Shown: positions 24,297 to 61,239, counted from the stretch's first letter. The stretch: 64,000 nt of DNA from Branchiostoma floridae (GCF_000003815.2 NC_049983.1:11573846-11637845); one strand, 5' to 3'. A program made the numbers and translations. The notes: a model not told the origin generated them from the sequence alone.

Positions 24297-25703
24297 CTGT
24301 ATTCAGAATCAGACATAAGATGAATCAGACATAAGATTCAGAATCAGACATAAGATTTTTATCTCTCCTGATTTTCATTGCAAAGTGTAAGCTTTGAATT
24401 GAAATGAACCTGTTGCAGTGATATGGTGTGATCTTTTCTACTTTGTTCCACTATTGTGTAGCAGAATGATATAATAGGACATAGGAGGAAAGTCTTAGCC
24501 ATGCATATTTGAGGTTTATACATATGTATACTGGAAAAAATACACATGAATAAGATTGTTGGTATAGTTACTACATTACTTAAGACATAATTTTCAATTC
24601 CATACAAATCAGCAAATTTGTTTTTTTCCAGTACTAGTAAAGTAACACACAGATTGTCTTTGACTTAACACATGTCAACATTCTTCTGTGTGAACAGTCA
24701 TAGGTTTCAATATCATAATGCATGTAGAGAAAATACCCATAAAATATGCCATTGAGTATTATGTGGTGATACAGGAAAACCTGTATTGTACAAAATGTAT
24801 CAAATACAGAGTTTCAAAATATAAGCTGTCAGAGAACCATGTGTAAACTTTGATTATCAACAGCCAATCAACACTAGAAAAGCAGAATTTCAGTACAGAT
24901 TCTCTTAAATTTATGAAACCAAAGACTCACTGGAAAGTGATCATCCCATGAAACACTTTGTTTCACACAATATCAAAATTTAAATGAGTTAAACAAACAT
25001 TCTAAAATGTATACAACATTCATTCAAAAGTACAATATTTTGACACATATCCACAAGATTAAACGAACATCCATGGAACCAAGGAGGTTTCTTTAACCTC
25101 CTTGATGGAACATAATTTATATACACTGTGATGATTATCAGAAAACAGGGAAGTCAGTGACACAACGGAAATTAGCATAGACAACATATTAGTTCCCGTT
25201 AATGAGCACATCCTGTGAGCTAGAAACTGCCTGGCTTCGTGACTTACGGATCAAGGAGAAACAACCTGCCTAAACATCAATCTTTTCCTCTTTCTGACGT
25301 ATTCAGCTAGAGTTAAGGCATTGGTTTAAGCCTTGAAAAACAGCATCACCGGTACATACGTTATACCGTATGTAGTGTTCCGTAAAAACATTTTCGAAAC
25401 GAAGTCGTTGCTTTAGAGTGCAATCAGGGTAGTTCACATCTGGCAGGTGCAAATTTAGCAAGAAGCCCCCGAATCGACCATGAAATGTGGGCAAACCTCT
25501 TGACATGATAGCGAAAAAATGTTTACGTGCAAGGATCACCATAGCTCGTGCTAGTATGTCATCGTGTCGGGCAAGAGTGCCAAAAATTCATGGTGCAATG
25601 ACTCGCAGAAATCAAAATACTTTTTCACAACAAAGCAACCAACGTAATAAGACAGAAGTCCCTCCAATATTACCTTCTGTACATGTACAAAGTATCGGCT
25701 TAC

Positions 25704-25810
25704 CTGTTTACGCACTGTGTCGAAGTTTGAGACAGTTTTGGAGCAGTTACGGCGACTGTCTGCGTTGCAGAGAAACTGTTGTGTTCCCCCCACTGCTACC
25801 TGTCCGCCAT
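25704..25810 (-). other. ARIH2: Candidate ARIH2 non-coding first exon with upstream mini-frame
   Basis: On the minus strand an ATGGCGGACAGG start at 25810 is stopped at once by TAG (five codons). The segment continues to a strong GTAAGC donor after 25704. This fits a leader exon of ARIH2 with a short upstream reading frame. No transcript evidence is available, and another gene start is possible. Confidence 0.35.
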
Positions 25811-26040
25811 AACCGGAAATGACGTCATGCTATTCTGAATAAAGTCGTAAAATCTTACTTCAGAACACAAACAAAAATATAATTACAAACATCAAGCATT
25901 AATTCATGGAAATAATGTTATTTATAGGTTTGTTATCGTTTTGATATAGCTTAATCTTTGTTAGGCTCCCAAAAGTTCTGCATGGAAAGAAAATATCTTA
26001 GTAAATCATTTCCTGCCGTTGTGCGGCAGGTTACTTGAGG

Positions 26041-26440
26041 TCAACCTCCCAGTGGCGGGATAGTGTCGCCCTCTTGCAGCTTGGCTTGGTAGAATTTGTA
26101 GTTCAGCTGATTATGTGGCTCTATTTTAGCGATAAATGCCATTTTTATGGCACCCCGACGCATGTATCTACCACCTAGATGTACATTCTGTTGAAGTCCC
26201 GTGACAGAGCGACATGATTCTGCCATCTGACGTCGCAAGGCTTGTCCTTGGTGAGTTTGTTTCATCAACAAATATTTTTACGTCAACTTCAAGTTGGAAA
26301 CTTGGTTTCAGAGTTGGTTTTGCAAGGGGAAAGTAAGAGTTCTGTTTTTGACGAACTGGACTGGTAACATCATTGAATGATTGACTGGCGATGCAACTGT
26401 TATACAAACTTATGATCCTTGGGCTTTGATCCAAATTTAC
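26041..26440 (-). CDS. Unrecognised minus-strand open region between ARIH2 and NPAT
   Basis: Two overlapping minus-strand frames are open. One ends at a TGA at 26041 with the hydrophilic tail GGRYMRRGAIKMAFIAKIEP and LNYKFYQAKLQEGDTIPPLG. The other (26434-26168) covers the upstream half, SPRIISLYNSCIASQSFNDV. They would need a splice or a frameshift to be one protein. No family is recognised and no poly(A) signal is obvious. It may be a small gene, a pseudogene or chance. Confidence 0.2.
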
Positions 26441-26520
26441 CCACGCAAATTTATTTTTATATGCACGTAATTTTTATGGGGGAGGGGGGAGGAATGGGGG
26501 TTCACTTTCCACATATCATC

Positions 26521-29500
26521 ATGTGCCCTCAAGTTCAGGCTCTACTTGATGGTTGTGACGTAAATAATCATCAATACAATCTTGCAGGGAGATTATACGA
26601 TTTGTAAGTTGTAGGGTACTTTCTGCCATCCCCTCCCCACTTATCCATAGTCTTAGCAAGGAGGTTAAAGAATCACTTGGTCTTAGCTATTGTAATTTGT
26701 ATAGTACAGTTACTTAGTATGTTTACAACATTTGCGATTTCAAACAACATAACGTTTCATAAGCTAGCTTGGAGTAGAACAAAATAAACCAACCCCAATG
26801 ATGAACATGTATTTTTGCTTACTCTTGCTGCCTTACTCTTACTAGTCATAAAATCTTTCTGTAGAATTTTAAAGGCATGCTAGTTATTTTAAGACCTAAC
26901 GTTACCAGTAGATAAGAAAACACCAGAATTTTCTGTAAAATGTATTTTCATTACCTTTACTTTCTGGAATATGAGCAAAACCTGATTGCTGTTTGAAGTT
27001 TGCATGAAAATAATTATATAAGATACAAACTGCAAAACCTTGCAGAAAGTCTGTTAATGAAATGTATTGCTGTTGCCATGATAGGTTACCTGTCTGATGA
27101 GGGTTTGGTGAGGAGTAGACAGGTGTTCCTGGAGGAGAGTCCTCACCTGTCGGAGATCCGACAGACGGCAGCCCAGGGACAGCAGGTGTATATACAGGTG
27201 CGACCACACCAACCCAAACCGTGTGAACAGTATTGTGTAGCTAGGATTTAGAAAGAGAACTTTCCAGTAACCAAATAAGACATGCTGTCAAGAGACAGAC
27301 ATTAAAGAAAAGAGTGTGAAGAGTAGATCTGTGTATAGTGCGTAGTGGTTTGCAGGCCTGCCTCTGGAACTAGAAGCCGTTAGTTCAAGTCCGACTATGT
27401 TGCTCACCCGACATACACGCTACCAGAAAGGGTTGCAGTCCTTAGGATGGGATGTTGAGTAATGGTCCACCGTTCATTGTGCTTGTCAAAAAGACAAAGG
27501 GGAATATCCCCCATACAATGAGCCATTGGTTGAAACATCATCTGTCTACTCTGCCATTACCAGTGGAAGAGTAGCTCTTCAGGAGCTCAGCTGGATGGAT
27601 ATCACTTTCACTTTATCTTTGCCATCTAATGTTGTCTTACTTGTAGATTATGACTGGCACTGGGATAACATTGCGACTTGATGTTTCTTCACTTAATGTT
27701 TCAAGCTGAAACTTTCTTACCCTAGTGCTCCATGTTTTCTTCCCTGTTGTAGCCTGTTCTTGGAAAGGACTTGAAGGGTATTTTGGAGGAGTATGCTGCC
27801 ATCAGGACACAAGGTAGGAAAAACACAGTCTGCTAAAAATTAGTGTTACATGTAATAGAAACATTATCAATGCAATTCTGGGTTATGATGTATAGAATGA
27901 TGAATTTTGAGGATACAGCTTCCACTGTAATTTCAGAAAGAATGCATGTTCAAGCACCTGACAATGTTCATGCATCTCAGTGATGGTTACGTTACCTACA
28001 TGTACAGAGGACAGCTGTTTATTGTCCTTGCATGTACTAACCACATGTTACAGGTGCTGATTTATAACCAGTCACCCTTAGAATCATGCCTCTGAGACTC
28101 TCCCTAGTGATTAATGAAAAAATGCACAATGAAGAATAAAGTTTGATGTGTTGATACATGTTTGTTTGCCTCATAAAATGTGATATGTTTTCAGATGAAC
28201 TGCAGCAGGGTAACAATGTGCTGGGCCTGTTATGGAAGAAACTGGACACTATTGTATCCCAGATAAGGTAAGCATGTCTGTTCTATGTCTGTTCCCATCT
28301 CATAGACTTCAATGTAGTACAATTTGAAACTAAAACATTAAGCATTTCTATCTACTAGTATTATGCATGGTGACAGACAAGGAAACATAACGATTCCATA
28401 CTTGATAGCCATCCAAACAATTATCATTTTTATTTCAGACATTACAAGGGCCCTCATGCTGCCATTGCTGGTCAGGCCTCCGGTTTCCATGGCAGCTCAC
28501 ACCCCAAACAGTCCTCCAGCCAATCACGTAAGACCATCTGTATTATCTTCTGATGTCATCATTTATTTACTCAAGGCCACAGACATCTCAATGTTTGTTG
28601 TGGAAAGAAAGCTAGAAGTAAAGTTGGTCTTTCTAATTCCATCAATATTGAAATTAAAAACATTCTGTTTGTTTCTATCTAATATACTCTTGTATATAAG
28701 GTATTTTTTTCATTACATGTATGTCTGGTATGATGTTGAAGAAGACAACATGTTTTATAACAATAGTTGTGATCCAGTTGTTTCCAGTCTTTTCCTCATT
28801 GTTGCAAAACTTGTGCATTTCAGACCGCACCTTCAACCTGATGACCAACATGCGGAGGAACCACCTGCAGAGGGGACACGTGCAGGCTACACCTGCTGCA
28901 GCTGTAGTTATTGCACCTGCGACATCCGCACCACATCCGGCACCTGTGACGACAGTGGTGGTGAACAGGGATGGGCAGCAGCAGCTGGTGACATCTGCAC
29001 CAGGCCCAGGGCAAGGACATGCTGTATCTGTGCAGACAGCTTCTTGTACAGGTGATCTGACATAGCTGCTGCTTCAGTTATTAGTGTAACAACATTTCAG
29101 CAAAATGTGCTAACTTTTCAGACTTACATGGTAGTTGGCAGTAAACTAGTGTGTAGTATATTAGACAACCCGTATCTATTAGACTCTTCTATTGATATAG
29201 AATCTCCAAGTGTTCTTGAGTTGTCAATAGAAGGTGTGGGTGTGTGAGAGTGAAACATAAAGAATTGTTTTATCTTGTTCAATTGTTTTCTTACTGGCAA
29301 CACATATCATTACCTTTCTGATTCATAGTGTGTTTTTCAGAACATGCCTCTTTGATGTTCATTAGAGATACAGCATGAAACTGTGTATAGATTTTGTATT
29401 TATCATTTTCAACATTATGTATGTCTTTGTACTAATTGTAGTACCAGCACCTGCTACAACTCCAGTGCCTGACACAACTCCAGCACCTGTCACAACTCCA

Positions 29501-32500
29501 TTGCCCATTACAACTCCAGCACCTGTTACAACTCCTGTCAAGAACTTCCTACAGAATCAGGAAGGTTCTGAGAAGGACTTCTCCCATGCCAGGTCCCCCA
29601 AGAGGAAAAGGTTTGTTCTTTCAATTCCTGTCAGCCTTTGGGTAGGAAATGGCCAAAGTTATTAAGTAGAGAAGGAAAATTCTTTTTATTTTATTTTAGT
29701 TTTATTTATGTTGATGAATACTCCCTTTACTTGTCATCTACAGTTGATGTAGTTGCACGTACTGTATGTGTTTGTGGTAAACATACGTTTTTCTGTGTAT
29801 CTTTAGAGCTGCTCCAAAGCGGCTGACAGCAGTACCAGAGCTACAGAAGCCAGTGGAGTATCTTCTAAATAGTGATGACCTGCTAGCCAAGCTGGCACAC
29901 ACCATCGGGAGAGTCCACTTTGGCCAAGATGGTACAGACTTATATTTACCCGAAAGTTGAACGATGATAGCAAAGTGTGGAGAACTGTACTTCATTCCAG
30001 TTATCTTGTGTGTGTGTGACTTATGTTGTTTTAGTTATGTAAGAAGTGCTTCTATTTTGATTCTGATGTACAGGAGAATCAAGCATCGGTCCACTAAAAG
30101 TCTGTTCTGCAGTAACTACTTTTGTAATATGTTATTCTGCTAGATTAATTTTTCTTTGCATATAAATTCCAACTGAAAGCCAGAAAAGATGTTGAAGTGT
30201 GCTGCATGCTATATTTCGAATTCGTACTGCTTTTACATGAACTGGGTATAGTATCTGCTTACTCAATCCTTTAAAAGATTGAGCCAGTGGTTACTACGGA
30301 GGATGGCACTCAGGCTAGGATTTTATTTTTTTAGAAATGTGACAAATTGCTATGTGTTTAGTCTATTTGTACATGTAAGTATGCCTGTATTATATTACAA
30401 TAGATTGATGTACCTGAAATAAGAAATTCATTAACTCCAGGTGAAGAACAGGACCAGAGACAGGAAACAAGAAAGACAGACAGTCTCTCCGTCCCCACCA
30501 CCCCTTCTGCACCCCCTGGCCCCCCAGACCCTGAGGTGGCACCCTTACCTCTCCCTGCCGGCGAGATCTCCAACATCCTGGACGAGTTCAGTGACCTTTT
30601 CGACATGCTGGGAAACATTGGTAAGAGACCTTCCTCTAACAGTATCCTTGGTAATCAAATGTTTTATTCTGTATTAAAAAATGGTGATCTGATGGTCATG
30701 TCAAATTTTGGGAATGACAGTTAACAGAAATAGCATCAAGATTCTAAATTTTGTTTCATTGTAGTAGTTTGGTATGTAGAAATAAATCTTTTCTACACAC
30801 GTATGCCTTTGGTACATCTTTCACTATATTGTCACTTTATTGTGGGGAATTGTATGGCCGCATTTGTTTGTTCTGCTTATACATGTACGTACTTGTATTG
30901 CCTTATAGTATGATTAAGCACAAAGATTTTCCTCCATTCCAATAGTGTTTACAAAGTTGCTATCTATGGCAGCTAATTGTTCTCTTACAACATTTTCAGA
31001 GACTCCAGTCAGTGGTTCAAAAGGCACACAAGAACGCAGGCCTGACAGGTCCAACACTGCCACTCCCATCAGCCTCACCGATGCCTTAGACTGGTCGGAC
31101 ATCGGCATGCCTGAAGATCAGCTTCCGTCATCGTCTGCTGAAGCAAGCACGGACACTCACAGCACCAGGGGACTAGGGAACAGTAGTACACCACAAAATA
31201 TCTGTACCACAACATCATCTGCTGTACTTGTGAACAGTACTGCACCTATGACTACTACTGCTGCGCACATGCCAGGCAGTGTTGTGATCCAGCCCACCAC
31301 AGGGCCTGTGTCCTGTACCCCAGCAGTAGTGAACAGTACAACTACAGGTGTACAGAACATCCAGCCACAGCCTGCACAGATGTCATCTACAGGTGACTGA
31401 CCTTTCATTTCATAACAGTTGATAGCTATAGTCCAGTCAGTTCCTAAAAGACAACCTGGAGATGAATGGAATCACACACACTCTGGTCTATATTGAATGA
31501 ATTACAGATGAAAAGTATAACGTTATAGCATCCTTCTAAATTGAAAACAATGTTGACGGTTAAGTTTCCTCTCCTGTGCCTGATGGTATCCTTGCTGTAA
31601 AGTATTTGAGTGTACCACACTTTTGTATCTTAAGCTTATGTAGAACTGTGCTTCATGTGTTTTTGTCTTCTTTTTCTTCCCTCCTGCAGTACCAGTCTTG
31701 CTTCAGGCCCAACCCTTAGCAACAGTGGCCCCGCCTCAAATCATTGCAGTGCCACGAGGAATGGCAGTCATACAGCAGAACTCCACATCTCTCCCCTCTA
31801 GTGTTGTATCCTCCAACAGTAGCATGGCTTGTATTTCATTGGTTGGTGGAACAGTAGGCTTGCCAGTGCTGCAGTTATCCTCTAGTCAGCAAGGGGTCTC
31901 CACTACAAGGAGCAATGTGATTTTTAACACTAACACACAAACTGTGCCCACCGCTCAGTCTAACAGGCAAAGTCGACTAAATGTGGTCCCAAAACCGGTC
32001 CCTGGAAAGAAGCCTCTTCCAAAGACAACCATTTCCTCCACACTCCCGAAACCCTCCCCTGCGAAATATGCCACAAAGCAGCTGACAGTAAGAGAGCAGG
32101 ATGCCAAGCCTCTTCAGGGCATAGTTCTGCCCAGCCCCGGGAGGCAAACAAGCCCAGGAATGTCGTCCAGCCAGGCAAGCTTGAGTGGCAGGGTGAAGAC
32201 CGCCCATGTCCGCATCCTTGACTTTGGTGGGAGTGACGAGACAGTGGCAGACTCCTCTAGTTCCTCATTCTCACAGCAGGCTCCAGGGAACCTGGGCAGG
32301 GTGCACTGGCTGAAACAGGCCAGCCAGCCACAACGACCAAAGCAGGCAAAATCATCAGTTACGGGGAGGAGGAAGCTGAGAAATCCAGCCCAGACTGTCC
32401 CCCAGGCACCCAAGCAGACAGCTATAGGAGCTGTAGATGTAGTGGAGAAGCAGCTTGTGTTTGTACAACCTCAAACTTCAGGTAGTAACAGTCAAAGTGC

Positions 32501-34704
32501 TGTAAACCAACCTCTAGTCAACAAGGCAACAAGCTACAAATCTGGGCAGGGCCAGGGGCTGGTCAGTAGTGTTGAGGTTGTGAACAGGAAAGTGCCTGTG
32601 TTAAGTGAAAAACGGAGTGTGAGTAGAGCTGAATGTGTAGTGGAAAACTTGGACATTGCTGCGTCTGTTGAGATCAGTCAGAGTCGTGGGGCTCATGGCA
32701 GAAGCAGAGTACAGGAAACCGACGAGGCCTTCATTCCAGCAGCGTGCAGTCCTCCTAAGGACGACAGAACAGCGGGAGTTCAACTGCAAAGGTCAATGGG
32801 CACTAGATCACCACAAGCAAGAGAAGGTGCAAAGGACAGAAATAGAAAACAGAAGGAGAATGTACAAAAAGAGAGCAAAGTTGTGAGCAGGCAAAAATAC
32901 AGGAAAGACACATACTCAAAAGCTGAGGTGTTTGAAGGCGTAAACCCAGACAGCCCGTCAACTAGTAGAACTTTGGCAGCAGAAACGTTAGTGAGCCTTG
33001 CTACTGCAATCACTCTACACTCAGGCACTGCAGATGATGCATTGGATGACCATGATAATGGAAAAGCCACAGCAAGTGGAGAACAGAGAATAGGGAATTC
33101 CACCGCTGTTGACACCTTGCATACAGGCACTGCAGGTAATACAACAGGCACAGATACAGGTATATCAGCAAAAAAGTCACATACTGGCGCAGAGAGCAGT
33201 TCAACAGACAGAAATAAACATGTAATAGCTACATCGGGCTCTGTAGAAAAGGAGACAAGAACTGAGATGCTAAAACCCAAACAGCAGCATCAGAAAAGAG
33301 ATGTCATTGCCAGCAATGCAAAGTCTCAGGAAGTCCCGGAAAATAGACTAGCAGTAGATAACAGCCTTGTTAGTCAGGAAAAAAGTAACACAGCTGGCCT
33401 CCAAAGATCACAGCTCCATGGTGTCCTTAGGACAGCTGGTGTTGACAGAACGGTTGGAAATGCTCCCGCTAATAGTGCTGAAAAATTCAGTTCTGTAAAA
33501 GAAACGGCAGCGAGTGCTGTCACTGGAAATCAAGATGCTGTGATAAGGGAACAGCCAAAAGCAGGTAGTGATGATGGAAGGACATATACAGGTGTAGGTG
33601 ACAGGGGTGTGTTCAGGACAGAAATGAATAAAAACAGTGAAAAGTCAGAAAAGACACAAAAACAGAGACCTACAGGGAAGCATGTTACCTTTTTGGAGGA
33701 AAGAAATGCAGGCAAAGGTGCTGCTGGTGATTTGGAGCCTGAATCAGTCAGATCAGAGGCTCAGAATGATATAGCCCAGGATGAGGTGCCAAGCTTGATT
33801 GCCAGTCAAAAGGTTCCGAGCCCTGTCAATGAATTTTCAAAGACACTATCACAACAATCAGGGAAAAGGAAGGCGGAAAAAGCAGAGGGAAGACCACAGG
33901 ATGTTCCTGTTACCAAGCAGCAAGAAGTTACACCTGGCAGAGTGACTCTGCAGTCCAGAGAAAATAATTCAGAGAACAGTACAATGGAAAGAAGAGGTGT
34001 TTTTGATGAAAGGGTAGAAGAAGGGAATGAGAGAGCAGATGGAAAGAGGGATGTGAGCAGATCAAACCCTGTGATTGTTGAGATAAGAGGAGAGAAGAGA
34101 GGAAGGAGTGACAGTGATACAAAGGTGGGTACCAGACTACCAGCAAGTGGTATTTGAAAGTCAAGAAACTGATGCTAGTAGTCTTAGTCTTGCATATTTG
34201 AAAATAAAAATAACTTTGTAAAGAGCTTCTTTTTTTTTTAGGATCAATTCATATTTCTGTTGACTGTTTACTCATCAGGTCTATTGTATTTATTTTCTTC
34301 CTAATAGCCCGGCAAGAAACCAAAGACAAACAAACAGGTACAGTTGTTACAACATTGTCTTTTCTTTTTTTTCAATTGTTCTTTAACTCAGGTTGAATCA
34401 GAAGTGTATACCCTTCACATTAATTGAGAAAAGTGTCTCTAACAATGCCTCCAGATTGCAAACTGTTGTAGCATCATTTATAATAGACATCATAGACTAG
34501 AGTAGACACTGTGTGTTGTGATATTATTTTTACACTGTCATGTTACTTGCAATTAGCCCATGGGCAAGAATTTGCAATAAACTTTACTATAATAATCACT
34601 GATTTCAATTTCAGAGATCAAAAGGTAGCAAGCATGGGAAGCTGAAATTTCCAGCCAACTTAGACGTGGATAGTTTTCTGTCCAAAATCCACAATGGGAG
34701 CTGA
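26521..34704 (+). CDS. NPAT: NPAT orthologue, coactivator of histone gene transcription, 13 exons, about 1338 aa
   Basis: Exons: 26521-26551, 27085-27197, 27753-27813, 28195-28267, 28439-28527, 28824-29051, 29442-29610, 29807-29931, 30441-30620, 31000-31392, 31690-34124, 34308-34337, 34615-34704 (TGA). They sum to 4017 bases; human NPAT, as I recall, is 1427 residues. The N-terminus is a LisH motif (VQALLDG + YLSDEGLVRS) followed by the NPAT-specific run PVLGKDLKGILEEYAAIRTQ and LGLLWKKLDTIVSQIR. The C-terminus ends FPANLDVDSFLSKIHNGS, resembling the NPAT tail. Between lie conserved-looking acidic patches (EISNILDEFSDLFDMLGNI; LTDALDWSDIGMPEDQ) and a long Ser/Thr/Gln-rich, poorly structured exon with basic patches such as RGEKRGRS. 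In other animals NPAT is a cyclin E-CDK2 substrate at histone locus bodies. Exon 1 is the weakest part: its donor is GTTGTG. Confidence 0.92.
27333..27620 (+). mobile_element. tRNA-derived SINE-like element in an NPAT intron
   Basis: The head GTGCGTAGTGGTTTGCAGGC ... GTTAGTTCAAGTCCGACTA resembles a Pol III box A/box B pair at tRNA spacing. It is followed by about 200 bases of unique body ending in a CACTTTCACTTTATC stretch. Boundaries are approximate. Confidence 0.5.
29445..29540 (+). repeat. NPAT: In-frame Pro/Thr tandem repeat in NPAT
   Basis: Within the exon 29442-29610 the coding sequence repeats a 24-base unit about four times, giving APATTPVPDTTPAPVTTPLP-type protein. The period keeps the frame. 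It is probably a variable, unstructured linker. Confidence 0.8.
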
Positions 34705-35027
34705 GAGAATTTTGGAGATAAAGCTGAATAATTAATGTGTGATCAAATATCTAAAGAGAACTGTTACAGAACATGACGTATTACAGTGTTGTGTGTACTA
34801 GATACTTTTTGCTCTTAGAAAAAAATGACAAAGTTGCTGTAGGCTGTTGTGTGTATTTTCTACTGATAGTTGAGTGGTAGAAACATTCTGCCCAACAATG
34901 TCCAATTCCTGCCTTTGCTGCTTGCCAAATCTCTGGCATCTATGCAACTTTCATCTGTTCTAGAGTTGTTCTCGACAGAAATGTTATATTTTCAGTTTTG
35001 ATTGTGCTGTGGTTGGAACTTGAACTG

Positions 35028-35033
35028 AATAAA
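35028..35033 (+). terminator. NPAT: Poly(A) signal AATAAA of NPAT (second at 35684)
   Basis: AATAAA lies 324 bases after the NPAT stop. A second AATAAA at 35684-35689 would give a longer 3' untranslated region. Confidence 0.45.
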
Positions 35034-35884
35034 AGTGTTTGTTTTTTTCAACCTGCTAGAAGTCCAGCTTTAGAAATATGTTGTTTCTCAGGTGAACTGT
35101 TCAAAAAATGAATTTAATATTATTGTAGTAATCTGCTTAACATGCTGTTGCTGATTTGATGTAAAGTAAGCCAATAGAAACAATTATTTGTTCTCTGCAG
35201 AGTAAGCAAGTTACACTGTTGACTGAGCAGAAGCTATGAAGTCTGTTTAAGTCACAGCCAAAAGAGTAACATCTACACATGTATTTTTTTCAAACAACCA
35301 GATTTTTTTATAAACAGTAACTCCCACATTGTGATTTCAATGTCAACCAATAAGATGAAATCAAAGATTAGCAAATTATTTGTTTTAGAATTTTGTGTGC
35401 CTGCTTATTTCAGATGGTTCCTTGAAGTTGAAATTTCTTCAATGGTTTGAAGTGAGATGTGGTTTGTGTATGTGTGCTTTCAACTTGGTATTACACAACA
35501 GTTTATCTCCATACTGATAACATTTATACTTGTGCTATTGGCAAGGCTTGTCTGTTTGATATAAAGTAGACATTTACTTTCCTTATAGTATCAATATCAA
35601 TGTGTACATTATTTGGAAGATGTAAGAAGATAATGTTTATGGTCCTTTGGAAACCCCTTCATTACCAACTGTTCTTGCCTTTCAATAAACAATTTATGAG
35701 CTTGATAGTCTTTTTGTATATTTGTGGTTGAACAGCATAACTCACTAAGCTATGGATGCATTGTAATGTAATATGGTTAGGTTAGGTCCTGTCCTATTAC
35801 AGAAATCACATGTGTATTAGATGTTGGATAACCTGGCAACTTTCCTTGGTACTACAGCAGAGCTTCCAGTTACTTTTCAAATTT

Positions 35885-35890
35885 TTTATT
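35885..35890 (-). terminator. Candidate poly(A) signal of the receptor kinase gene
   Basis: TTTATT on the plus strand gives AATAAA on the minus strand, about 840 bases past the stop at 36731. If used, this end lies about 200 bases from the distal NPAT signal. Confidence 0.3.
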
Positions 35891-36146
35891 CTCATTGGAT
35901 TCTGAGATAAACACTGGAGATAAACATAGCCTTCAAAAGTTCAGTACACATCAGGCTTGCAGAGCATATAGGCTTGGCTTGATGTAAGATACTGTACTCC
36001 AATATATACAGCGTATATATATACACGTGCTTGAGATCTGTCACATTTACGGTCTTTGGTTCAGTCGTTTCCTCCGCAGATAACACCACAGTCATGAACT
36101 ATTGCAAAGAAAGGAGAATCTTGCGCAGGATATAATAAGAATAAAC

Positions 36147-36334
36147 TACTGTAAATGCATTAATGTTCGCGGGGATTTAATCTGCGGTAGCGGGAAAAAG
36201 GACTTTTCGCAGTGGTTTTAAGTTTGTGGCAGCACCATGCACTGTAGTCTCTTAATGCCATGGAAAAATGTTTGCGGTGGTTTTGAGTGAAACGTGAACA
36301 TTAAACCACCGCGAAAGTTTCTGCATTTACAGTA
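36147..36334. mobile_element. Inverted-repeat element with TACTGTAAATGCA ends
   Basis: A 188-bp element. The left end TACTGTAAATGCATTAATGT and the inverted right end TACTGTAAATGCAGAAACTT match closely, and the inner arms carry TTCGCGG and repeated 'GCGGTGGTTTTAAG/GAG' blocks. There is no open frame. The probable target site is TA. Confidence 0.65.
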
Positions 36335-36730
36335 TCACATGCAATTTACAGAAGCTTTAGGCCATCCATGGAAACATACGTGAATCCAGCAATCACTACA
36401 TTGTATAATAAAATTTTGTACTTACGATCTAAATATCTTTGGTACATTACAAATTTGTCACAGCTGACATAATCCTGGAGTACTTGCAGAAGAAGTTACT
36501 TGACAAGACAGGCACTGCTTGGAAACCTTGGTCATCAACACTACTAGTAATACTGCTACTTAAAAACCTGAACCAGTCTTTTTCAAAATAATGCGCAGGC
36601 ATTAGAAATGGTCTATTATTGCATGGATGTATACATTGTACGCACGTTACTGCTCTCTGTTATCATTGTTGCCCATTGCAGCATATATAAGTGCTGTAGT
36701 GACAAAGTATGCAAAGGTCAATGAAACCTT

Positions 36731-60683
<23,953 letters not shown>

Positions 60684-61239
60684 CTGTAAACGAGGCATGC
60701 CGAGAAAAAAAAGGTTACGAACAGGTCTTGCAAAAAATCGAGGGCTTTTTCATAGCATGATGTAGTGTATACTCACTTACAGATGATTACTTACTACTAA
60801 TTGGCTACAACCACAAGGTAGCGTAATATTCGTTAGAGATTACATGTATGTTGGTATGAAATATCATCTATCTTATAATCTTTCATAGGTGTGAAGTATC
60901 AACTGGAGGCCTAGGCCTATTCTGTATCGACGTTAGCAAAAAGTGTTTAGAGCGCTGCCGCTGCACTGACAACTGCTAACTCCTGTGAACCCTTGTTACA
61001 TGTTATTCATAAACATGTGCGATTTCTGGACAAAAATCAGACTCCCCATGGCCAGAACATTCAATGGTAGAAATGGAGTCTTGGCATACAGATATAGAGG
61101 TAGTTGCCCTTGTAATTGGTCTTATCTAAATTTATCCTTGGTGAAATTCATTTGAATTTAAGTACGTGAGTTCACAGTTTCACTCCCTCTATCCTTGTCT
61201 CTCAATATCTGATGCTTAGTTCTTGAACATGATCATACA

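Larger units (their letters stand above)
24317..26520. other. Divergent ARIH2-NPAT 5' region
   Basis: Holds the probable 5' leader intron of ARIH2, the candidate leader exon near 25704-25810, and the NPAT upstream region. Two AT-poor open segments lie on the minus strand at 25303-25542 (true ATG, MVILARKHFF...) and 26041-26440; I recognise neither. A hairpin CCAAGGAGGTT / AACCTCCTTG lies at 25079-25106. Confidence 0.4.
34705..36730. other. Convergent 3' region between NPAT and the receptor kinase
   Basis: No coding exon seen. It holds the NPAT 3' untranslated region with poly(A) signals at 35028 and 35684, a possible minus-strand signal at 35885-35890 for the receptor gene, and one inverted-repeat element at 36147-36334. 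Confidence 0.5.

Noticed and set aside
25303..25542. 80-codon minus-strand ATG frame as a gene
   Set aside because: No family recognised, no clear splice partner; it lies in the probable ARIH2 leader intron. Kept only as a note.
31960..32413. Minus-strand frames opposite the large NPAT exon
   Set aside because: Shadows of the real coding frame; the plus-strand exon has matched splice phases at both ends.
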